From Pseudomonas fluorescens (GTDB taxonomy: Bacteria > Pseudomonadota > Gammaproteobacteria > Pseudomonadales > Pseudomonadaceae), in the NCBI RefSeq assembly GCF_001648775.1, contig NZ_LVEJ01000021.1:1-64000 (forward strand): a stretch of 64,000 bases of DNA, in the 5' to 3' direction. Positions 51,953-61,395 of the stretch are shown here, piece after piece. Below the pieces are notes generated by a model. It ran no database searches. It had not been told where the DNA came from and was given only the letters and a program-made list of their open reading frames with translations. A program made the position numbers and the translations under genes. Numbering within the stretch: the first letter of the stretch is position 1; the number at the start of each line of letters is the position of its first letter.

Positions 51953-53005
51953 ATGAGCAAATTCTGGAGCCCGTTCGTTAAAGATCTGGTGCCTTATGTG
52001 CCGGGCGAACAACCGAAGCTGACCAAACTGGTCAAGCTCAACACCAACGAAAACCCGTACGGCCCATCGCCAAAAGTCTTGGCGGCGATGCAGGTCGAAC
52101 TGAATGACAACCTGCGCCTGTACCCGGATCCGAACAGCGATCTGCTGAAAACTGCCGTCGCCGAGTATTACGGCGTGCAGAACAATCAGGTGTTCCTCGG
52201 CAACGGTTCGGACGAAGTGCTCGCGCACATTTTCCATGGTTTGCTGCAACACGATCAGCCGTTGCTGTTCCCGGACATCAGCTACAGCTTCTATCCGGTT
52301 TACTGTGGTTTGTACGGCATCAAATACGATGCGGTGCCACTGGACGCGCAGTTCCAGATCGATCCGGCCGACTACGCCAAGCCGAATGGCGGGATCATTT
52401 TCCCCAACCCGAACGCACCGACCGGCTGCCTGCTGGCGCTGGAAGCGGTTGAGCAGATCCTCAAGACCAGCCCGGATTCGGTGGTGGTTGTGGACGAGGC
52501 GTACATCGATTTCGGCGGCGAGACGGCGATCAGTCTGGTCGATCGTTATCCGAATCTGCTGGTGACGCAGACGCTGTCCAAGTCGCGCTCGCTGGCCGGG
52601 CTGCGGGTGGGGCTGGCGGTCGGGCATCCGGACCTGATCGAGGCGCTGGAGCGGATCAAGAACAGCTTCAACTCTTATCCACTGGATCGTCTGGCGATTG
52701 TCGGAGCAGCGGCGGCGTTCGAAGATCGCGAATACTTCGACAAGACTTGCCGTCTGGTGATCGAGAGCCGTGAGTGGGTGATTGCGCAGTTGCAGGCCAA
52801 GGGTTTTGAAGTGCTGCCGTCGGCGGCGAACTTCATCTTCGCGCGGCATCCGCAGCAGGATGCGGCGGGGCTGGCGGCCAAGTTGCGTGAGCAGGGCGTG
52901 ATCGTGCGGCACTTCAAGCAGGAGCGGATTGCGCAGTTCCTGCGGATTTCGATTGGTACGCCGGAGCAGAATCAGGCGCTGATCGATGGGCTTGGCGACC
53001 TCTAA
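51953..53005 (+). CDS. hisC: Histidinol-phosphate aminotransferase
   Basis: A 350-residue PLP-dependent class I/II aminotransferase. KLNTNENPYGPSP at the N-terminus, FPNPNAPTGCLL, VVVDEAYIDFG and the Schiff-base Lys in TQTLSKSRSLAGLRVGLA identify HisC. It transaminates imidazole-acetol phosphate with glutamate. From memory, algW follows hisC directly in P. aeruginosa; here a repeat element and two metal-uptake genes intervene. Confidence 0.96.
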   Translation: MSKFWSPFVKDLVPYVPGEQPKLTKLVKLNTNENPYGPSPKVLAAMQVELNDNLRLYPDPNSDLLKTAVAEYYGVQNNQVFLGNGSDEVLAHIFHGLLQHDQPLLFPDISYSFYPVYCGLYGIKYDAVPLDAQFQIDPADYAKPNGGIIFPNPNAPTGCLLALEAVEQILKTSPDSVVVVDEAYIDFGGETAISLVDRYPNLLVTQTLSKSRSLAGLRVGLAVGHPDLIEALERIKNSFNSYPLDRLAIVGAAAAFEDREYFDKTCRLVIESREWVIAQLQAKGFEVLPSAANFIFARHPQQDAAGLAAKLREQGVIVRHFKQERIAQFLRISIGTPEQNQALIDGLGDL

Positions 53006-53014
53006 AAGCAAAAG

Positions 53015-53191
53015 CCCCTCACCCTAGCCCTCTCCCAGAGGGAGAGGGGACTGATTGGGGGATATTGCAGAGCTTCGTCGACGTGAAAGTGTTGTACCGA
53101 ATCCATAATCGACTCGGTCTTTCAAGTCGACGTACTTCGCAAGACAACTCGGTCGGCCCCCTCTCCCTCCGGGAGAGGGCTGGGGTGAGGG
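53015..53191 (-). repeat. Composite palindromic repeat element, copy 4
   Basis: Arms at about 53015-53049 and 53155-53191 enclose an interior that, on the minus strand, reads GGCCGACCGAGTTGTCTTGC, then GTCGACTTGAAAGACCGAGT and CGATTATGG, clearly matching unit 1 at 13.5 kb in reverse orientation. It fills the gap between the convergent hisC and DUF4198 genes. Confidence 0.85.
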
Positions 53192-53198
53192 TGTGCTT

Positions 53199-53918
53199 TT
53201 ATTCGTGATGCGGCTCGCCAAGGAACGTCAGCGAACTGAACAACCCACGACTATCCACATCCGCACTGTCCTTCACCGGCACCTCAACCTGCGCCGCAAT
53301 CACATTCAACCCTTCATTCCTCACCAACACCTGCGCCCGACCATCCTTGTCAGTCTCAGTGCTCAACGTGTTCGGCGCACTGCGATAGTCGCCAATCAAC
53401 TTCACGCCCGCCGCCGGTTTGCCATCGAGCAACACCCGCACCGGCAATGACTTGCCCGGCCCTACGGTCAGCGGATCAACCTCCGGCAGAATCAGCAGTT
53501 TGATCTGATCGAGCTTCGGCAACTTCGCCCCCGGCTGATAAATCGCCAGACTGTATTTGAACGTCTCCGTCGCCTCGACAGCGCCCGGCACTTTGCTGCG
53601 ACCTTCGTTGATCCACTTCTTGTCGGCCGTTTGCGACCACATGCCATTGTTCAACGCCACCGCCATCACCGCAGGCGTCTTCAGCGGCTTCAAACGTGCA
53701 TGATCCGCCAGGCGCTCGACGCTCACCGGAATCATCTTGCCGCCCGCGTCATAAGCCCAGGCGCCGCTGATCTTCTGCGCCTTGAACGCGTTGTCTTCTG
53801 CGCCGTGGCCGTAGATCACTTCGATGTTGCCGCGACGTTGTTCGGTCCACAGGCCATGGGCCGAGACTTGGCCTGCGAACAGCGCGGCGATCAGCGCGAG
53901 GGTTTTACCGTATTGCAT
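53199..53918 (-). CDS. DUF4198 domain-containing periplasmic protein, probable metal-uptake accessory
   Basis: A 239-residue secreted protein. The signal peptide (about 1-20) ends in GQVSA, so the mature protein would begin HGLWTEQ; an N-terminal His of this kind can bind metal. The DUF4198 (NikM-like) fold is suggested by VIYGHGAEDNAF, PVRVLLDGKPAAGVKLIGDY and TDKDGRAQVLVRNEGLNVIAA. Members are often coupled to TonB receptors or nickel/cobalt uptake. It follows the TonB receptor by 13 bp on the same strand. Confidence 0.8.
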   Translation of the reverse strand: MQYGKTLALIAALFAGQVSAHGLWTEQRRGNIEVIYGHGAEDNAFKAQKISGAWAYDAGGKMIPVSVERLADHARLKPLKTPAVMAVALNNGMWSQTADKKWINEGRSKVPGAVEATETFKYSLAIYQPGAKLPKLDQIKLLILPEVDPLTVGPGKSLPVRVLLDGKPAAGVKLIGDYRSAPNTLSTETDKDGRAQVLVRNEGLNVIAAQVEVPVKDSADVDSRGLFSSLTFLGEPHHE

Positions 53919-53931
53919 GGGGGACTTCCTT

Positions 53932-56037
53932 TTACAGGTTGAGAGTCAGGCTGACAGTGAAATTGCGCGGCTCGCCGGGGTTGACCCAGTAGTTGCTGTA
54001 GGAGCGCTCGTAATACTTTTCGTCGAAGAGATTGTTCAGGTTCAGGCCAACGGTGACGTTGTCGCTGGCTTTGTAATGAGCCAGCAGGTCGACGGTCTGG
54101 TACTCCGGTAATTCGAAGTCGCTGCCGGATTCTCCGGAGCGGTCACCGACATAGGTGAACGCCGCGCCGACGTCCGAGCCGCGCAAATGGCCATTCTGAA
54201 ACTCATAGACGCCGAGCAGACTGCCGCTGCGTTTGGCCACGCCGAGGATGCGGCTGCCGGTGGCAATGACCGCGTCGCCTTTGGTGACTTCGGCGTCGAT
54301 GTAAGCGAAGGCGCCGATCACCCGAACGGCGTCGGTCACTTGCCCGCTCACTTGCAGATCAAAGCCGCGGCTGCGCGCCTTGCCCATGGCGCGGCTGGTG
54401 TCGGTGGCCGGGTCGAGGGCGAGGACGTTTTCCTTGTCGATGTGGAAGAAGGCGAGGGTGCTGCTCAAACGCTCGTCGAACAACTCGTTCTTGATCCCGA
54501 CTTCGTAGCCGACGCCTTCTTCCGGGTCGAAGGATTTACCGGAGGCGTCGAGGCCGTTGTTCGGTTTGAACGAGGTCGAGGCGTTGGCGAACACGCCCGT
54601 TTGCGGCGTCAGTTGATAGAGCAGGCCGGCGCGTTGAGTGAGCGCATCGTGGCGTTGGTCGCTTGTGGCGTTGCGACTGTGGTCGTCGATGTGCTGATCG
54701 AAGTGCTCGAAACGCGCCCCGATCATCCCGCGCAGTTTGTCGGTGAAGACGATCTGGTCCTGCAAGTTCAGTGCATGACTTTCGACGTGTTCGAAGAAGT
54801 CGCTGCCCGCGCGCGCGCCGTTGGGTTTGGGCTGGCCGTAGATCGGCTTATAGATGTCGATGGCGTAAGGGCCGCCGGCAATGGTGCTGACACGTTCGTT
54901 CTTGCGGAAGTTTTCGTATTCGCTGCCGATCAGCAGTTCGTGCTGCCACGGGCCGAGATCGAACAGCCCGCGCAATTCCAGTTGGGTGATGCTGTCGTGC
55001 CAATTGGTATCGCGCTCGCGATAGCGACGGTTGACGGTGTGGCCGTCGGCGTTCAATGGGCGATTTTCTGAAGCATCGCCCCAGAGTTTGCCTTCCTTGT
55101 AATGACTGGCCAGGCGCAGTTTCCAGTTGTCGTTGAGGTGATGTTCCAGCGTGGCCTGCAGCAGGTTGTTGTGGTTGTCGATGTTGCCGTCGTTGGGTTC
55201 GCCGAGGAAGGTCGAGCGCGAAACGCCGCTCCATTTGTTGTTCGGCGCGACGATGCCGCGATCGAAGGTGGAGCTGTGGCGGACGATTTCGCTTTCCACC
55301 AACAGCGAGGTGTCCGGGTTTAATTGCCAACTGATCGAGGGCGCGACGAACACGCGCTGGCTGTCGACGTGATCGCGGAAGCTGTGGTTGTCCTCGACCG
55401 CGAGGTTGATGCGCGAGAGCACATTGCCTTGGTCATCCAGCGGCGTGTTGAGGTCGAGCGCGGTGCGATAGCGATCCCAACTGCCGGCGCTGGTTTGCAG
55501 CGTGGTGAAGGCCTCGGGCTGCGGTTTTTTGGTGACGATGTTCACCGTGCCGCCCGGATCGCCTCGACCGTACAGGCTGGCCGCCGGGCCTTTGAGCACT
55601 TCGATGCGCTCTATGTTGGCCGCATCCGGTGTGCTCGGATAACCCCGGTTGGCACTGAAGCCGTCCTTGTAGAACTCCGACGTGGTGAAGCCGCGCACGC
55701 TGTATTCGTAAAGCGTCAGGCCACCGAAGTTGTTTTGCTTCGACACGCCGCCGGCAAAATCCAGCGCGCGCTCGACGCTGGTGCTGCCCAAGTCCTTGAG
55801 TACGCTGGCGGGCACCACACTGATTGCCTGCGGGATATCGCGGATCGCCGTGTCGGTCTTGGTCGCGCTGGCCGAGCGTGTGGCGCGATAGCCCTTGACC
55901 GGGCCGGTCGGCGATTCGTATTCGGAGGTGACGCTGATGGCGTCGAGTTCAAGCGGCTTGGGTTCTTCGGCAAACGCTGGATCGACCAGCAACCCGAGGC
56001 TCAATCCCAGCAGGGAGGCCTTTGTTCGAGACGACAT
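53932..56037 (-). CDS. TonB-dependent outer-membrane receptor
   Basis: A 701-residue receptor of the TonB-dependent siderophore-receptor type. Signal peptide about 1-23 (ending PAFA), plug domain about 45-190 (TDTAIRDIPQAISVVPASVLKDLG, VLKGPAASLYGRGDPGGTVNIVTKKP), then a 22-strand barrel ending in GEPRNFTVSLTLNL; the last residue is Leu rather than the usual Phe. No transcription-signalling extension is seen. The ligand is unknown: the DUF4198 neighbour suggests a metal or metallophore rather than a classical siderophore. ATG 56037 lies within a 45-bp palindrome. Confidence 0.88.
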   Translation of the reverse strand: MSSRTKASLLGLSLGLLVDPAFAEEPKPLELDAISVTSEYESPTGPVKGYRATRSASATKTDTAIRDIPQAISVVPASVLKDLGSTSVERALDFAGGVSKQNNFGGLTLYEYSVRGFTTSEFYKDGFSANRGYPSTPDAANIERIEVLKGPAASLYGRGDPGGTVNIVTKKPQPEAFTTLQTSAGSWDRYRTALDLNTPLDDQGNVLSRINLAVEDNHSFRDHVDSQRVFVAPSISWQLNPDTSLLVESEIVRHSSTFDRGIVAPNNKWSGVSRSTFLGEPNDGNIDNHNNLLQATLEHHLNDNWKLRLASHYKEGKLWGDASENRPLNADGHTVNRRYRERDTNWHDSITQLELRGLFDLGPWQHELLIGSEYENFRKNERVSTIAGGPYAIDIYKPIYGQPKPNGARAGSDFFEHVESHALNLQDQIVFTDKLRGMIGARFEHFDQHIDDHSRNATSDQRHDALTQRAGLLYQLTPQTGVFANASTSFKPNNGLDASGKSFDPEEGVGYEVGIKNELFDERLSSTLAFFHIDKENVLALDPATDTSRAMGKARSRGFDLQVSGQVTDAVRVIGAFAYIDAEVTKGDAVIATGSRILGVAKRSGSLLGVYEFQNGHLRGSDVGAAFTYVGDRSGESGSDFELPEYQTVDLLAHYKASDNVTVGLNLNNLFDEKYYERSYSNYWVNPGEPRNFTVSLTLNL

Positions 56038-56079
56038 GTTATATTGTTCCAATTCCTAGAATTGAAACAATATAACATG
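56035..56079. promoter_or_regulatory. 45-bp palindrome over the TonB receptor start
   Basis: The arms CATGTTATATTGTT and AACAATATAACATG pair exactly, and the inner CAATTC/GAATTG also pair, leaving only two mismatched pairs and one central base. The start codon of the receptor (56035-56037) is the end of one arm. It could be a double operator for a metal regulator (the GTTATA/TATAAC edges recall Zur half-sites) or an mRNA hairpin hiding the ribosome binding site. Confidence 0.6.
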
Positions 56080-56125
56080 CCTGTTGAGAATGTCTTTTAT
56101 TCGCGCGCCTGGCGCGAAGAAAGTT

Positions 56126-57283
<1,158 letters not shown>

Positions 57284-57386
57284 TAAGCACGTCCTGGAAG
57301 AGTTGCAGGCGGGGTCAGACCGCCCATAATGTCGCGCATTATACGAGGCCGCGCGTGCCTCTGAACGGGATATTTAGGAGTCTTTC

Positions 57387-58145
57387 ATGGCCGTTGCCCT
57401 CAGCACCCTCGTCGAAGAAGCCGACCGTTACCTCGGCAGTGCGAAAATTGCCGATTATTGCCCCAACGGCTTGCAGGTCGAAGGCCGTCCGCAGGTGATG
57501 CGCATCGTCAGCGGCGTCACCGCCAGCCAGGCCTTGCTCGATGCCGCCGTCGAGGCCGAGGCCGATCTGGTGCTGGTGCATCACGGCTATTTCTGGAAGG
57601 GCGAGAATCCCTGCATCACCGGCATGAAGCAGCGCCGACTGAAGACGTTGCTCAAGTACGATATCAGTCTGCTCGCCTACCACTTGCCGCTGGATCTGCA
57701 CCCGGATGTCGGCAATAACGTGCAACTCGCTCGCCAACTGGACATCACTGTCGAAGGCCCGCTGGATCCGGATAACCTGAAAATCGTCGGCCTGGTGGGA
57801 TCCTTGAAAGAACCGATGACAGCACGCGATTTCGCCCGCAAGGTGCAGGACGTCATGGGCCGCGAACCGTTGCTGATTGAAGGCAATCCGATGATCCGCC
57901 GGGTCGGCTGGTGCACCGGTGGCGGTCAGGGTTATATCGATCAGGCCGTCGCTGCTGGCGTCGATCTGTACCTGAGCGGCGAAGCGTCCGAGCAGACTTT
58001 CCACAGTGCCCGCGAGAACGACATCAGCTTCATCGCCGCCGGCCACCACGCCACCGAGCGCTACGGCGTACAGGCACTGGGCGACTACCTGGCGAAACGC
58101 TTCGCCGTCGAACACATCTTCATCGACTGCCCCAACCCGATCTGA
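57387..58145 (+). CDS. NIF3-like dinuclear metal centre hexameric protein
   Basis: A 252-residue NIF3/YbgI-family protein forming toroidal hexamers with a dinuclear metal site. Ligand-bearing segments are VLVHHGYFWKG, YHLPLDLHPDVGNN, and EASEQTFHSARENDISFIAAGHHATE. GTP cyclohydrolase I-like activity has been proposed for the family but the cellular role is unclear. ATG 57387 follows TTAGGAG. Confidence 0.9.
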   Translation: MAVALSTLVEEADRYLGSAKIADYCPNGLQVEGRPQVMRIVSGVTASQALLDAAVEAEADLVLVHHGYFWKGENPCITGMKQRRLKTLLKYDISLLAYHLPLDLHPDVGNNVQLARQLDITVEGPLDPDNLKIVGLVGSLKEPMTARDFARKVQDVMGREPLLIEGNPMIRRVGWCTGGGQGYIDQAVAAGVDLYLSGEASEQTFHSARENDISFIAAGHHATERYGVQALGDYLAKRFAVEHIFIDCPNPI

Positions 58146-58161
58146 AAACCACCGCAAATCC

Positions 58162-58252
58162 CTGTGGGAGCGAGCTTGCTCGCGAAGAGGCCGTATCAGT
58201 CGCCATCATTGTTGAATGGCACACCGCTTTCGCGAGCAAGCTCGCTCCCACA
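58162..58252. repeat. REP doublet, long-spacer class
   Basis: GTGGGAGCGAGCTTGCTCGCGAAG and its inverse flank about 44 bp containing TTGTTGAATG, a string nearly repeated in the doublet at 61301. The remaining 145 bp up to cysD hold its promoter region, in which I cannot define the elements. Confidence 0.82.
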
Positions 58253-58397
58253 TTGGTCCCCATCGGCCGAACTGGTGGGCATATTCATATACCCTTTCGA
58301 TCTAGTTGGCGTCCTGATTAGAAGAGGCCGCTGTGCTAGGATTTCCCGCTCGAACACGGCCCGCTGGCCGTTCATAAGAAAGTTTTCGTGAGTAGCC

Positions 58398-59315
58398 ATG
58401 GTCGACAAACTGACGCATCTGAAACAGCTGGAGGCGGAAAGCATCCACATCATCCGCGAGGTGGCCGCCGAGTTCGATAACCCGGTGATGCTGTACTCCA
58501 TCGGTAAAGACTCCGCCGTGATGCTGCATTTGGCACGCAAGGCGTTCTTCCCGGGCAAACTGCCGTTTCCGGTGATGCACGTCGACACCCGCTGGAAATT
58601 CCAGGAGATGTACAAGTTCCGCGACAAGATGGTCGAAGAACTGGGCCTGGACCTTATCACTCACATCAACCCGGACGGCGTGGCGCAGAACATCAACCCG
58701 TTCACCCACGGCAGCGCCAAGCATACCGACATCATGAAAACCGAGGGCCTGAAACAGGCACTCGACAAGCATGGTTTCGACGCAGCCTTCGGCGGCGCCC
58801 GTCGCGATGAAGAGAAATCCCGCGCCAAAGAGCGCGTGTACTCGTTCCGCGACAGCAAGCACCGCTGGGACCCGAAAAACCAGCGCCCAGAGCTGTGGAA
58901 CGTCTACAACGGCAAGGTCAACAAGGGCGAATCCATCCGCGTATTCCCTCTGTCGAACTGGACCGAACTGGACATCTGGCAGTACATCTACCTCGAAGGC
59001 ATCCCGATTGTGCCGCTGTACTTCGCCGCCGAACGTGAAGTGATCGAGAAGAACGGCACGCTGATCATGATCGACGACGAGCGCATCCTCGAACACCTGT
59101 CCGACGAAGACAAAGCGCGCATCGTCAAAAAGAAAGTGCGTTTCCGCACCCTTGGCTGCTACCCGTTGACGGGCGCCGTGGAGTCCGAGGCCGAAAGCCT
59201 CACGGACATCATTCAAGAAATGCTCCTGACGCGAACTTCCGAGCGCCAGGGCCGTGTCATCGACCACGATGGCGCCGGCTCGATGGAAGACAAAAAACGT
59301 CAGGGTTATTTCTAA
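58398..59315 (+). CDS. cysD: Sulfate adenylyltransferase subunit 2
   Basis: A 305-residue PP-loop ATP sulfurylase subunit. SIGKDSAVMLHLA is the PP-loop; HVDTRWKFQEMYKFRD, GARRDEEKSRAKERVYS and FPLSNWTELDIWQYI complete the family pattern. With CysN it makes adenosine 5'-phosphosulfate for cysteine synthesis. Nine bp before cysNC. Confidence 0.97.
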   Translation: MVDKLTHLKQLEAESIHIIREVAAEFDNPVMLYSIGKDSAVMLHLARKAFFPGKLPFPVMHVDTRWKFQEMYKFRDKMVEELGLDLITHINPDGVAQNINPFTHGSAKHTDIMKTEGLKQALDKHGFDAAFGGARRDEEKSRAKERVYSFRDSKHRWDPKNQRPELWNVYNGKVNKGESIRVFPLSNWTELDIWQYIYLEGIPIVPLYFAAEREVIEKNGTLIMIDDERILEHLSDEDKARIVKKKVRFRTLGCYPLTGAVESEAESLTDIIQEMLLTRTSERQGRVIDHDGAGSMEDKKRQGYF

Positions 59316-59324
59316 GGGGTTGTC

Positions 59325-61223
59325 ATGTCGCACGTATCTGATTTGATCAGCGAGGACATCCTCGCCTACCTGGGCCAGCACGAACGTAAAGAACTGCTGC
59401 GCTTTTTGACCTGCGGTAACGTCGATGACGGCAAGAGCACCCTGATCGGGCGCCTGCTGCACGATTCGAAGATGATCTACGAAGATCACCTCGAAGCGAT
59501 CACCCGCGATTCGAAGAAAGTCGGCACCACCGGTGACGACATCGACCTGGCGTTGCTGGTCGACGGCCTGCAGGCCGAGCGTGAGCAGGGCATCACCATC
59601 GATGTCGCTTACCGCTATTTCTCCACCGCCAAGCGCAAATTCATCATCGCCGACACCCCCGGCCATGAGCAGTACACCCGCAACATGGCGACCGGTGCCT
59701 CCACCTGTGACCTGGCGATCATTCTCGTCGATGCGCGTTACGGCGTGCAGACCCAGACCCGTCGCCACAGCTTCATCGCCTCCCTGTTGGGGATCAAACA
59801 CATCGTCGTCGCCATCAACAAGATGGACCTGAAAGACTTCGATGAGGGCGTGTTCGAGTCGATCAAGGCTGACTACCTGAAGTTCGCCGAAGGCTTGAAG
59901 ATGAAGCCGACCAGCATGCACTTCGTGCCGATGTCTGCCCTTAAAGGCGACAACGTAGTGAACAAGTCCGAGCGCTCGCCTTGGTACAAAGGCCAGTCGC
60001 TGATGGAAATCCTCGAGACCGTGGAAGTCGCGGGCGATCGCAACTTCACCGATCTACGTTTCCCGGTGCAGTACGTCAACCGTCCGAACCTGAACTTCCG
60101 TGGTTTCGCTGGCACGCTGGCCAGCGGCATCGTGCACAAGGGCGACGAAGTTGTGGTGCTGCCGTCGGGCAAGAGCAGCCGCGTGAAATCCATCGTCACT
60201 TTCGAAGGTGAGCTGGAACACGCAGGTCCAGGTCAGGCAGTCACGCTGACCATGGAAGACGAAATCGACATCTCCCGTGGCGACCTGTTGGTGCATGCCG
60301 ACAACGTCCCACCGGTCACCGACAGCTTCGAAGCGATGCTGGTGTGGATGGCTGAAGAGCCGATGCTGCCGGGCAAGAAATACGACATCAAACGCGCCAC
60401 CAGTTACGTGCCGGGCTCGATTGCCAGCATCGTTAACAAGGTTGACGTGAACACTCTGGAAGAAGGCCCGGCGAGCGCGTTGCAGCTCAACGAAATCGGC
60501 AAGGTGAAGATCGCGCTCGACGCGCCGATCGCCCTCGACGGTTACGAAAGCAACCGCACCACCGGCGCGTTCATCATCATCGACCGTTTGACCAACGGCA
60601 CCGTTGGCGCCGGCATGATCGTCGCGCAGCCAGTGACCCACGGCACCGCTACGCATCACGGCAAACTTGCCCATGTAGCCACGGAAGAGCGCGCTCAGCG
60701 TTTCGGCCAGCAACCGGCCACCGTGTTGTTCAGCGGCCTGTCGGGCGCGGGCAAGAGCACGCTGGCTTACGCGGTCGAGCGCAAGCTGTTCGACATGGGC
60801 CGTGCGGTGTTTGTGCTGGATGGCCAGAACCTGCGTCACGACCTGAATAAAGGTCTGCCACAGGATCGCGCCGGTCGCACTGAAAATTGGCGTCGCGCCG
60901 CGCACGTCGCGCGTCAGTTCAACGAAGCCGGTCTGCTGACCCTGGCCGCGTTCGTCGCGCCAAGCGCTGAAGGTCGCGAGCAGGCCAAGGACCTGATCGG
61001 CAAGGATCGTCTGCTGACGGTCTACGTGCAGGCCTCGCCGGCCGTGTGCGCCGAGCGTGATCCGCAAGGTCTGTATGCCGCCGCTGGCGACAACATCCCG
61101 GGCGAATCCTTCCCGTACGACGTGCCGCTGAATGCCGATCTGGTGATCGACACGCAGACGCTGAGTCTGGAAGAAAGCGTCAAGCAAGTGCTGGATCTGC
61201 TGCGCAAGCGTGGCGCGATCTAA
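59325..61223 (+). CDS. cysNC: Bifunctional sulfate adenylyltransferase subunit 1/adenylylsulfate kinase
   Basis: A 632-residue fusion. The CysN GTPase (about 1-440) has GNVDDGKSTLIGRLLHDSK, DTPGHEQYTRNM and INKMDL, plus EF-Tu-like barrel domains; the CysC kinase (about 460-632) has GLSGAGKSTLAYAVE and GRTENWRRAAHVARQF. The fusion couples GTP hydrolysis to sulfate activation and then phosphorylates APS to PAPS; it is common in pseudomonads. A strong terminator follows. Confidence 0.96.
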   Translation: MSHVSDLISEDILAYLGQHERKELLRFLTCGNVDDGKSTLIGRLLHDSKMIYEDHLEAITRDSKKVGTTGDDIDLALLVDGLQAEREQGITIDVAYRYFSTAKRKFIIADTPGHEQYTRNMATGASTCDLAIILVDARYGVQTQTRRHSFIASLLGIKHIVVAINKMDLKDFDEGVFESIKADYLKFAEGLKMKPTSMHFVPMSALKGDNVVNKSERSPWYKGQSLMEILETVEVAGDRNFTDLRFPVQYVNRPNLNFRGFAGTLASGIVHKGDEVVVLPSGKSSRVKSIVTFEGELEHAGPGQAVTLTMEDEIDISRGDLLVHADNVPPVTDSFEAMLVWMAEEPMLPGKKYDIKRATSYVPGSIASIVNKVDVNTLEEGPASALQLNEIGKVKIALDAPIALDGYESNRTTGAFIIIDRLTNGTVGAGMIVAQPVTHGTATHHGKLAHVATEERAQRFGQQPATVLFSGLSGAGKSTLAYAVERKLFDMGRAVFVLDGQNLRHDLNKGLPQDRAGRTENWRRAAHVARQFNEAGLLTLAAFVAPSAEGREQAKDLIGKDRLLTVYVQASPAVCAERDPQGLYAAAGDNIPGESFPYDVPLNADLVIDTQTLSLEESVKQVLDLLRKRGAI

Positions 61224-61242
61224 GCGTTAGCGACAAATAAAA

Positions 61243-61277
61243 AGCCCGCCGATGAGCAATCATCGGCGGGCTTTTTT
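61243..61277. terminator. Intrinsic terminator after cysNC
   Basis: AGCCCGCCGATG/CATCGGCGGGCT form a 12-bp perfect stem with a 6-nt loop, T-run on the right and A-run on the left. Confidence 0.93.
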
Positions 61278-61300
61278 ATTGGGCATACGGCGATCAAAAC

Positions 61301-61391
61301 TGTGGGAGCGAGCCTGCTCGCGAAAGCGGTGGATCAGCTTGCGTCAATGTTGAATGAAATAAAGCTTTCGCGAGCAGGCTCGCTCCCACAG
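61301..61391. repeat. REP doublet, long-spacer class
   Basis: GTGGGAGCGAGCCTGCTCGCGAAAG and its inverse flank about 43 bp with ATGTTGAATG. It lies between the cysNC terminator and the convergent acyltransferase gene. Confidence 0.85.
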
Positions 61392-61395
61392 GGGG

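Noticed and set aside
59325..61223. cysNC fusion as a novelty
   Set aside because: Fusion of CysN and CysC is well known in pseudomonads.
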